This document shows, in pieces, positions 51,504-63,678 of a stretch of DNA of 64,000 nt. The translations under genes and the position numbers were made by a program. Position 1 is the first letter of the stretch; each line of letters starts with the position of its first letter. The notes under the pieces are model-generated. The model was not told the origin of the DNA, made no database searches, and saw nothing but the letters and a program-made list of their open reading frames with translations. Origin of the DNA: Armillaria gallica (taxonomy: Eukaryota; Basidiomycota; Agaricomycetes; Agaricales; Physalacriaceae); the NCBI GenBank assembly GCA_037576215.1, contig JBANDB010000001.1:4712001-4776000 (forward strand), given 5' to 3'.

Positions 51504-52449
51504 TCATATGTGAATAACGCGTTCACGAATGACACACTCGACGTCTATATTCACCCAAGCGTCCTCGGCCTCCCGAGACTGAGTCGCTCTGCGCTTGAGA
51601 AATCCCAGGGGTGAGAGAGATGGCGAGGATGGATACGAAGGTGGAGATGATGCGGAAGAAGCCTTTCGGGTGTATCCTGAGAAGTGTGAACGCGGCAGGA
51701 CGTTGGTGCGCGTCGAGTTCGATCTACGAGTTAGGGTGGACACGAGGGAGACGCTTGAATTGTCTTCCCGGGGAGGAGATGGAAGGAGGACGAAAGGCCG
51801 GGATATCTCGGGGTGTCGCGGAACAGGTTGCTCGATTGGCGGATTGCCGTTCACATTCATAAATGCCTGTGGCGTCTGAGGTTCTGACACCTCGATGTAG
51901 TTTGATGTTGAGGTGGTGGAAGTGGAGAAACGGGAATGCTGGAGGTAATTTGTTGGAAATATGAACAATTTGAAGTGAAATGGATGCTGACCAGGTGCGG
52001 TTCACATTCGGGATGGCCTATTAGGTTGCATGTATCAAAAAAGCCCTCATCTTCGTGCCATCCCAGTGGCTCTTGAGGGATAAAAGGGAGGGTGTAAAGC
52101 TGGGACTCGGGATCCCAGATCGCGAGGAAAGTCAGCCTAGATGGAGGAGGCGATGGTCGGGGTTCTTCAAGAGGCTAAATAATGGGTATCGGTGGACTAT
52201 TCAACCGTTCGTAGATACCAGTAGTCACAACCGCACTTACCTCGGCGACCGTTTCTATGCCTGGAGGAGGAGGTATGTAATGCGCCAGCGTAGGTGTGAT
52301 GGTACATGTCGAGGAACACTCCTCTTCATCATGATAGTAGTTGTTTGATTTCTACAGCACAAAGCTTTGGATGAGACGAGAATGAAGGGGGGCAAAGCAC
52401 GCACCTTGGTGTTAATTCTAAGCAGTAAGGTTTGAAATTTGGTCTTCAT
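51504..52449 (-). CDS. Small protein of unknown function, paralogue B
   Basis: Second copy of the family at 31137-32074. The first exon is 52449-52405 (MKTKFQTLLLRINTK). The next exon reads SSTCTITPTLAHYIPPPPG, followed by SRLTFLAIWDPESQLYTLPF with the same IWDPESQ block. The last exon (to 51504) starts HSRFSTSTTSTSNYIEVSE and ends AEDAWVNIDVECVIRERVIH-I. Intron positions match those of copy A. Differences are spread over the length and no frame is broken, so the duplication is not recent and both copies look expressed and maintained. Orientation is opposite to copy A. No known domain. Confidence 0.72.
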
Positions 52450-54902
52450 CGGAAGACTTGAAAAGAGCAAAGAGTGGGAAGAATAGTAGGATAGGATTAA
52501 AGCGCAGTAAAGATAGTGAGCGCTACAAGGGCCCTTGAGCGCATTTATATGTAAGGGAAAAAATCGAAGAGGCACCAACGTCCAGTGGCTGTCAAAATGA
52601 AGTATTAAGTAGACGTTACGGTATTCGGAGCCTTTAACTTGGAAGAAGCCTCGGGAAAAAGGGTACTAGTTAGGTGAGATCAATGAGAACCGTCGCCAAG
52701 ATGGGCGCCATGGCACCGATGGCCTGATCCGATTATGATTTACGCAAGTAAGTGCTCCTTCCCGGACTTGAGAGAGCGTCCATACCTACTTAGTGGATGT
52801 TCAACTTAAACAGATGGATCGGAAGGCCGCGCCGGTGAGAAATTCACGTGAAAAAGATGTCCGCGTGGACATCACGAAGACCAATTTGGGACCAAAACTC
52901 TCAACTACGTCGTCCCTTGGCTGTCCCCGCCGAAACCCCACTTCCAATTTGTATGATGCACTACACAAAGATGCCCCTTGCACTTCTTCACGGCATGACA
53001 TGACAACACGCTAGCCTGGAAATCCGTATATACATATATACTCTCAGAACTTGTATTCTCACCCCTCGAAACTCTTATTAGAAGGTATGTGCTTGACGCT
53101 ATTCCCTTTTTCTGTTTCATTTATAACAAACAAATTTCTGACAGTCAAGATTTGGAATATTGGGACGTTTGATATGCCTGCAACGACGCGTCTATCGGGC
53201 AGAATTGTCGCCCGCCGAAAGAGAATAACTACAGATGCGCTGGGTTATCGACTATCAACCGTTAATGGGAGCATCGGTACAGGAACAACGGACGTCCAGG
53301 TGTAACAGTCGAAAGTAGCATCTGAATACACTTTCCACCCTTCGTAAGCGCTTTGTTGGTCTTGTCATTGACCCGCTTCTAGTCTCTAGGTGTTTTTCGA
53401 TCTTCTGGACCTCAAATTCGAGCCGTTCGTTCCTCACGTCGAGTTTGAGCGGGGCCAAGCTAGTGGTGCAGTAGCGGTGCCGTGTTTCTATACATTTTGT
53501 ACGCTCCCATAGTTCGCCGCGGACTTCGCATAGATTCTCCATCCGATATTGAAGTTTTCGCTCTCTCCTCGTTCTGCAGTTCTCGGATTTCGCGTCCCAC
53601 CCACCTGCATCCTTGCTAGTCATAGTTGTTTGGGTTAGTTCGTCTGCTGCATCGCGTCTCCAGCTGTCGGTCAGTCATCAACTTCTCAAACACCTGGGTA
53701 CCCTGCCCATCGGTTGGTGACATTTCAGTCACCCTTCCGGCTTCCCTCCCATCAGACTCTATCTTCCCTCAGCCGGAAGTCACCGCCTCGGCAGGTAACT
53801 CACTCCCCAAACCCCAAGATACAGAGTATCTTGGTCACTCATCTCGCTTGATCCACATCTGACAGTCTCTACCTAGCTTGGCCAGTGTTTTCTAATCTTC
53901 GTCTTCATATTATGTCTTTACTCCCTTGACTCTGGATTTACGTGTCATCTCCCAGCATTGTGGGGAATGATGTCGGTTAAAAGTTTACTCAACACCACTG
54001 CCATCCATGTCTCTCCAGTCCTCCTGGAAAGGCTACACTATTCTCCTTGTCCTGGCATCTCCTGCCTGACCAAGCCTAGCATAGTCTCGCTACCATCCTG
54101 TATAGCCACATAGAGGGGACTGTCATAGGATGAAGCCTAGAAGTCCAAGGAACTGCATGACCATGACCGTCATTCTCTCAAGAGTCAATATGTGTCTTGT
54201 ATCTACGAAAGACAACGGCTTGCCAATGTACCATCATTCTTTGTGATTAGTGCCCCGTAACTCTTTCTCAGAACGAACCTGAAATTTTCTGAAATTCAAA
54301 CGGAGCCAATCCCCAGGTACTTTACCGCGAGTTCCGTTGCCGTTGTTGTATCTTGACTTTTCTAACTTGAGTTAGAATGGCATCTTCAACCCCAAACATG
54401 TACGGAAAGGCATTTGCGCCACTGTCTTGTCTTATCTCTCTCAGAACGACACAGGTTTACCGACGAATGAAACTAAGTATACAAGGCAGGATTGTGCGGA
54501 AGGTGTATTGTGTTTTTAGGCACATTTTCTCACCAGCTGATCCGTGCCACAGTTGCTAGCTTCGCATCAGAATCTTATCTCGCCGTCGAACTTCATAAAG
54601 GGTACCAAGATATAGAAAACATTACTTCGACCACAAGTTCCTTTCCCGACGGAAATCCGCAATTTGGTAGTGATGACCACCTACTACTAGTCACGAACAA
54701 GCCGTTTCCTTGAAACATGGAATATAAGTTGTAAAATAAGGATAACACCGCATCATGGAAGACATAAGCAACTAAAGGGCTGAGGTAAATAGTACTGTAC
54801 TTGATAATAAACGAAGAGAGATAATGAAAATTTAAGAATAAGTAACAAAGAAAATCCTAATGGTTCATAACATCATGGCAGGGAAGAGCTTATTCATAAG
54901 AC
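52450..54902. other. Gene-poor region, 2.5 kb
   Basis: Includes a charged 122-codon minus-strand frame at 53623-53255 (MTSKDAGGWDAKSENCRTRR, basic, heptad-like) that may be a small gene but has no recognisable family. A plus-strand tail-exon remnant at 54553-54713 is listed separately. No transposon ends found. Confidence 0.4.
54377..54713 (+). pseudogene. Fragment sharing a C-terminal exon with 34133-34290
   Basis: An exon-like frame after a pyrimidine-AG reads LIRATVASFASESYLAVELH, then KGYQDIENITSTTSSFPDG, and stops at 54713. The minus-strand frame ending at 34133 reads LIRLSMLRIRLAPHHLETHE, then EYQDVESLTSNTDSFPD. Both begin after AG with CT-ATCCGT. They look like the final exons of one gene family whose upstream exons are not readable; possible upstream exon begins MASSTPNMYGKAFAPL at 54377. 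Either a small gene or a relic. Confidence 0.35.
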
Positions 54903-56187
54903 TCACTCTACATCATCTTCTTTCGGAGGGGGGGTAGGTGATTTCCGCGGTTCTTCTACTGCCTTCCCCTTGCCTTTACCTTTGCTGCGACTTCGCTTGG
55001 GATTAAATCTCGACCATGCCTGGAGTTCCTGATGAGCAAACAGAACTGCACCAAAGATAGATAGAAATACCCTTCCGGATGCCTTGTCCATTTCCACCCC
55101 AGTGGCATCGGCACTGTCCGGCCGCTCGAGTTCGAAGAAATCATCTACCTCTCCTTCCACCTCCTCTTCCTCGGCTGCAACAGCGCTTGAATCAACGAAG
55201 GGATTCTCCTCCTCTTGCTGCTTCTTTGCACGCTTGCCTCCAAGGAAGGGATTTGCCAGATTTTTCTCTCTTCTGGTTGACAAACGCCGGAAAGATAGTT
55301 GCCTCTTTACGCCCGGCGGAAGCCACCCGCGCTTACGCATCTGCTCCACCTCTTGGTCCTGCACTGGCTCCGGTGGTGGAGTATTACGCGCTCGCGGAAC
55401 AGTAGCAGGCGGTAAGAAATAGGAGAGAATGCCCGTTTTGAAAATCGAAGGCTGCAGCGAAATATTCAGCGTCAGTTAGTTTTACTCAAGTAGGACATGA
55501 GCGCACCTAACGTACTTTGCTCGAGGCATCGGCCTCCCCTGCATCGCGTGGGCGAAGCTCTTCTGCTTCGTCGGTATCGACGACCCTGGGCTCCTTTTTC
55601 GGTGGCGCCGTGACAGTCTTGATGCGATTAATTATCCCATTAAACCACCCGCCACCTTGCTTCTTCTCCGTCTTCTCTTTCTGTGGGTTCAATATCCTGC
55701 TCCCCATACTACGAAGACTCCTGCCGTCGGACTCCTCTTTCCTGTCGACACCGTCGCGGATATCTATCGTCGTGACAACGCCCTCACGGAGTCTGTCCTC
55801 GAAGAAAGTTCGGACTAAGGCGCTCTGCAATGAACCGTCGGCTTTGAAAGGGCGAATTTTGCACCAGTTTCCTGACGAAGCTGGGTGCTCGACGTATATG
55901 CGAAGAACCATAGGGCGTAAATTAAGGGTATAGATTTCCAAAGTGCGCGAAAGGGAATCATAAGACATAGAGGACACCTCTGTGGGCGACAAAGAAAAGG
56001 ATCTAGACCATCCGTGACGCCTGAAAAAAAAATAGAATCAGCAGCGCATTTTTTGAGGCGGTAGGCATGCGTACAAGGCGATACAATTAAGGTTGCCCTC
56101 TACATGTCCATCGTGCTTCCCGACGGCAGATTGTTGGGATAGGTTAGAGCTAAAATTTGAAGGACTAGTGGGTGGAATATCTGCCAT
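54903..56187 (-). CDS. Low-complexity charged protein of unknown function
   Basis: Starts at ATG 56187 (MADIPPTSPSNFSSNLSQQS). A splice joining TT/G gives IALRHGWSRSFSLSPTEVSS. A compact, folded-looking segment follows: RTLEIYTLNLRPMVLRIYVE, then HPASSGNWCKIRPFKADGSL and FFEDRLREGVVTTIDIRDGV. The rest is charged and repetitive (KRAKKQQEEENPFVDS, EEEEVEGEVDDFFELE) and ends SPTPPPKEDDVE. An apparent hydrophobic stretch (VFLSIFGAVLFAHQ) is probably a 42-nt in-frame intron (gtattt...catcag, about 55067-55026) and not a membrane helix. I do not recognise the family; Agaricomycetes carry such conserved unknowns. No direct neighbours to suggest a role. Confidence 0.6.
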
Positions 56188-57283
56188 GATCAGTAAGAAA
56201 ATAAAAAAGAATGGAAATTTTTAGGTCTGGGTGCGTTGTGGAGAAATGAAGGAACGATACCAAAAGAGGGGCGCCCCGGGGATTGTGATGATTCGGTTGT
56301 CAAGGCAGCGTAATTTCGAATTCACGGCCATTAATCTTATCGCGTCGATCCCACTTGAGTCTCCGGTCCTTCTTTCCCTTCTTCGCCTTACAGCCGCTCT
56401 TGGATCTGTTATGACATATTCCTTATGGGGCCCAGGGTAGAGTTTGTATGAGCGGAGCCTTCAATACCAAACTGAACCCACCTTGAGCCGAAGACGCTGG
56501 CAGTTGGAAGTATGATCACAAATTCGCTAACGACCACGGTTAGTCCAAGCTAATGGGTTCCTTCGCACGATCATGGATGACGGTGGCATGTCTTATACCA
56601 TTTGATTGCAGCATAAACCAGGTTTCAGCTGATATTCATCCACTGAGTGTATTATTTGAAGTCTGCTCGAATATGGAGTTCGAGATCGATGACGAAGACG
56701 ACGAGATGGATGAACTGGCGGAATCGGAGTTTCCAGATCTGAGCGAGAGCAGCTGCAGGTCTGTGCGGAAGTGTAATGGACAAGAGAAAAGAAACACATG
56801 CGCCAATTCTCCAATGGCCGATTCTGTCGACAATGTTCTGCTGAATAGGCAGCGAGAGTGGTGTGCATCCAAGGCGCCCCTGTCATTACATACCTACGTT
56901 TGTATCTTTGGAAGAGGAAGGGAAGGAAGGAAGGAAGGAAGGAAGAAGGTTTTATGAGTCGTCGGTGCGTGCTCCGAAAAAGATGTCGGTGGTTTGATTC
57001 AAGAAATCAATGCTGATCGAGCGTACTTCTTGGTGTTATATAAATGGAAACTCAATCGACTTCGCTGTGGATCCCTGAATGGCCTGGCTGCACGTTAAGC
57101 AGGCTTATCAACCGTCTTCGAACTATTTGGGTCGCGCTTCGCTTCCACACCTCTATCACTCACAAGAGCCGGATCACTGCGGAAACGATGCCAGATCATG
57201 AATTAATTATGCGACTGTGTAGGTCATTACAGTACTTATTCACATACAAAAACTAAAGATCTTGGAAGGAGAAATGAGCAACT
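56188..57283. other. Intergenic, 1.1 kb
   Basis: Between the unknown gene and the 3' end of the membrane flavoprotein. A 134-codon plus frame (56553-56957) has an acidic patch (EIDDEDDEMDELAESE) but otherwise no motif and ends in a microsatellite; judged doubtful. Confidence 0.45.
56917..56945 (+). repeat. GGAA microsatellite
   Basis: About seven GGAA units in tandem. A shorter version recurs near 60327, and the complementary CCTT tract lies at 31116. Confidence 0.85.
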
Positions 57284-58969
57284 CTAAGAATCAAATATGG
57301 CACCGAAAGCGAGCATGCCCCTACTCCTCAGGCCATAAATGACCTTCTCCGTCAACTTCTGGTTCGAGATCACACAGACACATTCTGGCTTGAACTCATC
57401 CACCAAACGATGCGTCAGTTTGATGATATCTGGCTTCCCATGCTTCCGAGTATCTGTAGAAGAGAGGTGGGCACAAAACTATACACGACGAATGGGATCA
57501 TACCATAAACAATCGCTCCAGGACTGTTCTCCAGTACCATATCAACCAACGGATCACTGAAAGTCGCACGCGTATTGGGCGCCATCCAGAACAGCTTGTG
57601 GTCGATCTTCCCGCTCATAATGTGAGGCGTGAACGGCGCAATCCCGCTCCCCGTAGCGACGAATAGCACCCTTCGGAAGAGAGGCACGATACGCAGAAGA
57701 CCACACGTTGGCATGCCTCGTACCCAGATCTCTTTCGGTGGGTTCGTAATCATCTCCGTCGACCAGTCACCTGCCTGGGAGATAATAATGGAGAACCCAG
57801 TCTTTCCGGGGACGGCAATGGTAGCGAAACTGTGCCATTCGTTCAAAGGATCCGTCGAGAAACGCTGGAACGATCCAGGGACTGGGTGAGGGCCTAATTC
57901 AAGCATTTGAGTACAGACAGAAATGCATAAAGATGCTCCGTCTTACCATAGTCAACGAACAGCTGCACAGCATGGTCAGAGAGGACGACGCTTTGAACTG
58001 GAACCTTCTGCAATTTCACCCAAGGAAGGATGAGCGAGCAGCTCAGAACGATCATCAGCCAGAACGGAGCTGAATGGACGAGAGCGTTGCCGAGGGTCCT
58101 CTCGCCTCTGTGATCGTTCGTGAGCAAGACGACCTGCAGTCACGATATTAATATGAGACCAAAGACAAATAGGGACATTGTCCCCACCTGTGACCACACT
58201 AGCGCAGTAGCAGTCCACCCCATGAATCTATGGATCCGTTCAAACGTGTCATGTCGCTTCACTCGAAGAGTAGGATGGGCGAAGATGACGATGCTCGTCA
58301 AGAATGCCAGGATAATGTACGTGAGCACGACAGTTGCAACTGATGTCTAAAGTGAATTGGTCCGTAAGCAAGTGGACGATAAAGTATGAACACGATGGCG
58401 TACCCCTTTGTTGTTAACGAGTTCCCTTGTAGCTTGAACCGAGAGAAGGATGAGCCAGACCGTACCGGAAACCGCAGCTCCAGAATGGACTCCTCCATTA
58501 TGGTACACCCGTGCAGCAAGCTTGCGAATCCAAAATGGCCACCTATTTGACCCGTCAACAGGATTTCAAAGTCGAAGAAATAAACGACTCACGATTGAGG
58601 TACAGAACACGCGACCGCAAACAACGTGTTGATGACCAGTTCTTGTCTCATTAGAATCGCGATAAATAGATTCGAGACGGCCAACAGCGCAACTTTCTGC
58701 GAGTTGTACCCCCGGATCGCGTACGAGATGAAGATCCCCATGTTCGTGATGAATACCACAGAGAACAAGCGACGATAGATCGAGAACGCTTGCAAGCGCA
58801 GATTGCGCACCAGGCGCGGCTGCACCTTTTCGGGAACCTCGTCGTTCTCGTACCCGTCCCATGGGTTCATCTGCTTCTCGTCCGCGAGATTGGACGAGGT
58901 CCTCGAGACTACAGTCTCAGCTGGACTATGAGGGAGCGAGGTGCTACTGGAGGATTGCTCTTTGCTCAT
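57284..58969 (-). CDS. Membrane flavoprotein oxidoreductase (TmpA/TmpB-like, ferric-reductase superfamily)
   Basis: Starts MSKEQSSSSTSLPHSPAETV at 58969. The charged N-terminus is followed by several helices: RLFSVVFITNMGIFISYAI, VALLAVSNLFIAIL, VSGTVWLILLSVQAT, VATVVLTYIILAFLTSIVI and APFWLMIVLSCSLILPWV. A cytosolic FAD/NAD(P)H half contains HSFATIAVPGKTGFSIIISQ, CGLLRIVPLFRRVLFVATGSGIAPFTPHI in parts (GSGIAPF is the NAD(P)-binding loop) and NPPKEIWVRGMPTCG. The last exon (DTRKHGKPDIIKLTHRLVDE onward) ends at 57284 with FGAIFDS. Five introns join in phase. In Aspergillus, TmpA-type proteins act in conidiation signalling; basidiomycete members are often labelled NRPS-12-like. Electron acceptor unknown. 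Confidence 0.85.
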
Positions 58970-61001
58970 GCTGAGGGGAGTGAGGAGCTACGCCGAAGAA
59001 TGTGCGTTTTTATGTGAATCCATATTCCGATTCGGTGGATCATCGTACTCTTGCTGTAAAAGCCTAAGCTTGGCGATCACCCATACAGTGTGGAGGTGAG
59101 GTCGGCACCGGAAATATAGAGGGTCGAGAGCAATTTCGGGGCTTGTGAGTAAAAATGATGATTTTGATCTGCATAAGTTGTTTTTGATGATGTTTTTCCT
59201 GTGACTAAGATATTTGTCAATGAAAGCCTGCACACGTCTTTAGGTCATGGAAACGACTTTGGACGAAGCATAGGCGGAACTCACCTCGTCATCATATACG
59301 TTAACCCAAGTATAAAGCTTTGGGCTGGGTTTGAACCGATGGTATTCCATACACCACTCTCTGAGTTACACGACGCAAATCCAGGGTCAACGCCGCCATC
59401 GCAAATGCAATCATGCGATGTAAATCAAGGCGCAACTATTGGGGCACAGTAAAGCCTAATCGGTATTGGCCAAGATGATGGTGGTAGAGAAGAACGCGCC
59501 TCGCCTTGATAAGTTCTTCAAGCAAGGACTCGGATCAATCCCTTTGACGTGCCTGTGATCTCGTTGATGTTTCTGATCTTCAATTTTGCAACCTTGCGTG
59601 CACCTTTCTTTCGCGTAGACGTCAGCCAAGCCCAACGCATATACCTGTCGGTCAAGGATAAGTATATATAAAGACATAGACATCGGGCTCTGAGAAAGAA
59701 GCACATACATTGACGGAGCATTATTCAGAGAAATGGTGAAGGAAGCAATGGCTTGTACGCCCGTCGAAATTGACTGGATATCCAAGTTCCGTTTCGGAGG
59801 CTTGATCATGCGTAGTATCATTCTTTACAGTAGCCGGGCCGAGAACGATGCACCATGAGCTCGCAGTGACAAGAGACGGAGAATAAGTCCAAAGAAATGA
59901 CTAGATATTTGTCCCGAAGAAAACCGTGCGGCCTGCCTGCATGCATATAGGCGGCCAGCGTTTCGAGGGTGGGAAATTCCGGCTCATCCACAAGTGGTCA
60001 TTTCGGGTACCTCACAAGCTGAACAACCATGTGTGAAAGTGCGTAAAGTGCCCAATGTCGGAAAAAAGGGCAATGCGCGTCCGGAGACAAAAATTGTGAG
60101 CCTAGTACTAGAAGCAGTGTCAGAAATGTTCCGACGTTGAGTAAGCACTAGGTCTGATTCTCTCTGACGAGCCCGCAAATATGATCTAAAACAACGCTCA
60201 AGGTGTACCGTGTAGCGGACGCTGCTTGTTGAAACAACGAGGAAGAAGAGAGAAGACAACTTTGCAAAGTTCAAACAGATTGCATCAAGAACCTGAGAAG
60301 CATCGTGGCGATGCAGTGGCAGTGTAGGAAGGAAGGAAGCTTTATTACCCGACGGTGCTCCTCAAAAAACTCTAGACATTACAATGCCATCATCGTCATC
60401 ATCATTACACGACCTTACACGACACCACCTTGCGCCGGTAATAACACCAACACCAACACCACCGAGAAACACCAGTGACTTTGCTGGGTCCGGGCAAAAA
60501 ACTCCACGACACGTACATCGACACGTACATCGACCATCGTCCAGTCCAGTCCAGTCCCCTCTGACCCCTGGGACCTTGTGCAGCCTTGTGCCGGCCCGGA
60601 TACTTTACCAGCACCGCTCAGCACCGACCGACGCCGAGCAGTCGTAGGCATTCACTGAGCCCTGCGCTCCTGTCTCTCAACGAAAGTGACTCGATATCCC
60701 TGCACATCGCTACCATTGGGTCTCTGGTCCTGCCTATTTAATCTCGAACGTGCCGAAGGACAGCTCCTCGCTCGGGAACTCAAAAGGGTCCGACGCTAAG
60801 TACCAGTAAACACTATAGTTCGACTCTTCCTAGATGTGATCTTCTTAGAGACGTCTTTATAGCGAGTATAACACTGACACAATGATTTTTCTCCACTTAC
60901 CTTGTTACTCTACCCCCGGACGGGAGCATCTAGCGAGTCCATTTAATCATGTCTCGCACCAAAGAGTCGCACCATAAAAGTTATCAATACTCCCATATAC
61001 T
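58970..61001. other. Intergenic, 2 kb, with low-complexity patch
   Basis: No gene supported. The 60384-60630 part is low complexity (see separate entry). Short minus frames at 59821-59456 and 60274-59984 lack motifs. Confidence 0.45.
60395..60630. repeat. Low-complexity patch of successive short tandem repeats
   Basis: Successive short arrays in 230 bp: CATCAT units, ACACCA/ACC units, a 12-bp unit (ACACGTACATCG) twice in direct succession, CCAGT three times, then a duplicated GCACCG-type unit. Reads as one short frame of no recognisable type; more likely a slippage-prone noncoding patch than a gene. Confidence 0.6.
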
Positions 61002-62548
61002 CTAGTAAAATACAAACAAGGGTTCCCAACTCGGCGGGTCCCACTTTTCAACCCGAATCTCCAGATTGTCCCCAGCGAGCCCGTTCACTTCCGCCACAAT
61101 GTCACAATCGTTTGAAGTTTTGTACCCATCGTCCGTAAACTGTAGTTCAACTGTCTTTATCAGCCCTGCATCACGGCGGGAGCGTAACATGTCGGTCATG
61201 GGAGGCCACTTCTTTTGGCTCACATGTCTCCTTAAGCAAAGAATAAGATGGTGTAGATTGGGCAGGACGGAGGAAGGAGCAAAAGAATCGGCAACTTCGT
61301 AGAATCGTTCATCAAACTCAAGTTTGAGGCGAGAGATGGTAGAGCATGCCTCCGATGAGAGCATGTTGCTGATAAAGTCCTGCGTCTCCCAAGAGAACGT
61401 CGTTATGGGCATACCGTAACTAAAACTCTCCAGATGGCATCCCGATCGACGTAAGAAGGAAGTTACACATGTTGATCCTTGCAAAAAGGATTCGGATATG
61501 GTCAAACTTTCGAGGAGAGGCGCAGTCAGGAAGTTGAGAGAATCTGGGACATCCACATAGAGATGACGAAGCTCAGTAATAACCACCGGCGGCTTGACTT
61601 CAACCGGCGTTGACCATCGGAGGTGACATGTTCTGTGAGTTTCGGTAAGTGGGAAATGTGCTGCAAATCTTGCGCACAAGTGACACATATGGAGCAATGA
61701 GTTATTCCGGGCGGTAACCTCGCTTGATGGATCCTTTGGAATGGAAAGGCTGCTTTGGCTTTCAAGCACATTTCCGAACAATGATCATAGTTATAGTCAT
61801 CGAGGACATCTATGTGCACCGTCTGCAGGGCGGGAAATTTTGCTATGGATTCGAGGTGGTGAATATGATCCGCGGTGATATCAATGTGTACATTCTTCCA
61901 GCGATAAGCAGTTTGAATCAGCAAAGACATTATTTCGCCGTCTTTTATCAGGTTGCTACTCCGGTTAATACCGACCCGAAGACTGAGAGGATGTTCGCCT
62001 GTATGCTTGAGATAGGAATGCAATATCTCGGGAGCATGCTTGGAGAAAGGGCGGTGCACCACGACATTCCGAGCCCAGGACGCTGGTGAGGAGTGCAATG
62101 TATCTCTCCAAAGTCCGCAGATGCGAGCTAAGACCCAAAGAGGCCCGGATAGGTCTAAACTATCACAAATTTTTGCTCGGTGGACCCACTTATCCCACCC
62201 CAAGCTTGTCGAGTCGCAAACGAGATGGAAGATTTCGATGAGAATATCTCGGGGGATACGACGGACGGGAGCATAGATTGACACGCGACTTTCGAGGGCT
62301 TCCAAGACTGCAGTTCGACGCAACTGGAGTTCTTGGAGCTGGGCGTCATACAAAGACCGCAGGCGTTCTAGCTCGGCAATTTCAGCATCGATAAGGGCAC
62401 AGTCAGCGTCAAGCAATGACCGTGACCCGCGTAGAAGCTGCGAAACAAGGTCTTCGGAGCCCCGAATAGCTTGGAGATTATTTTGTACAGATGGCTCAGC
62501 AGAAAGGAGGTTGACAAAACCGCAGTTGCTGCAGGTTATGCAAGACAT
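61002..62548 (-). CDS. F-box protein with N-terminal coiled coil
   Basis: Starts at ATG 62548 (MSCITCSNCGFVNLLSAEPS). The first frame ends at a 47-nt intron (AT/C joins near 61760-61805) that switches to the second long frame ending at 61002. A heptad-rich helix (DADCALIDAEIAELERLRSL, YDAQLQELQLRRTAVLEALE) precedes the F-box SIYAPVRRIPRDILIEIFHL; this helix-plus-IP.E/DIL.EIF arrangement is the commonest Agaricomycete F-box type. GPLWVLARICGLWRDTLHSS is the next conserved block. Leucine-rich irregular repeats follow (TELRHLYVDVPDSLNFLTAP, LLESLTISESFL, LPNLHHLILCLR). About 500 aa. Predicted SCF ubiquitin-ligase adaptor; target unknown. Confidence 0.85.
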
Positions 62549-63678
62549 TGCCAAACGCTGGAATGAGACTAGTAAATTGTTGGAAGAAGATACGATAGCA
62601 TAAATAACTGATAAATGAGTTTAACCCTGTCAGTGATGCTGAAAACTTGTTACTTATTTCAAGTCGAACTTTGAACTTGGAAGTCTTGAACGTTACGTTG
62701 AAAGACTAAAGGGCAAAAGACGCACGTGCACGTTACTCGGAGCCACCGGTCCGCCTTATCCAGCGCTAAACTTTAAGACTTCTACCGCCATTCCCAGTAT
62801 CTCTACATCCACTAAACGACTTATCCTGGTTCGAATCATCATCTGCAAATGATGTTCTCTTTTCGACCGCCACTACCACCTTGACGTGAACTCTCATGTC
62901 TACGGCGCCGTCGCTACAACAGTGAAGCGGCGTGTAGACAAGGTATACCTCCGCGGTGGCCTTGCCAGTGACGAGTATGGCGAAATGATTTCCCTTCTCC
63001 CGAGTAAACAGCAGTCCAATCTCATCCTGGCACAGAACTGACCCTCGTTGCGTTGACAGAAGCGAGATCCTTCTTCAATCAGTAAGCTCAAAGAAGGATA
63101 TATCGGAATATCTCCTCAATCAGCAAGAGGGAGTCTGTGCATATGGTTCATCGATGGTCACAAAGACCGCATCTCACCTCGTGGACGGATAGCTAGCATG
63201 ACATCCACTTTTCGGAGGCACAATCTTTTGAGGTATGTATCCAGTTCTTTTCACATGTTACGAAACTAATTTGCTATCCAAGGAGGGGCTGCCGACCGTG
63301 TGCTCTTGGTTCATGGAGCTGAAAAATTCGTCAAAGCAGCGACTTCTTCTCCAGTGCACCACTTCCATGCCCCGATGTTAGGCGATGACCGACATATCCG
63401 AGTCTATCCTCAAGAAGCAGTGCGATCTAGTACTCCAGGAATACACGTGTATGCGCACCGTTAAGCGCACGACATTGTCACTTCCATGCCGGCTGCTCGG
63501 AACAAGCCCTCATTCTAAACATATATTCACGCCTAGAGACGTATCGTTCAGGTCCTTACTCTCCCACCCGTTACATTGTCCTCCCTTAAAAACATCTGCT
63601 CTTACGGTGTGTAAATCGTCTCAACATGCTCTTTGACGCATCTTAATTGTTACGCAGATCAGGGTTCTCGACTTCAGC
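62549..63678. other. Intergenic, 1.1 kb
   Basis: Upstream region of the F-box gene and possible 5' exons of the partial gene at the right edge. Short open pieces on the plus strand (for example 62880-63042, VYGAVATTVKRRVDKVYLRG) are protein-like but could not be joined into a model. Confidence 0.4.

Noticed and set aside
59325..59370. tRNA-like A-box and B-box on the minus strand (TAACTCAGAGAGTGG and GGTTCAAACCC)
   Set aside because: The bases flanking the T-loop do not pair and no acceptor stem can be drawn; at most a relic of a tRNA-derived element.
61640..61810. Two overlapping long frames in the right-hand F-box gene, suggesting a frameshift
   Set aside because: A 47-nt GT-AG intron joins the two frames in the right phase, so no mutation is needed.
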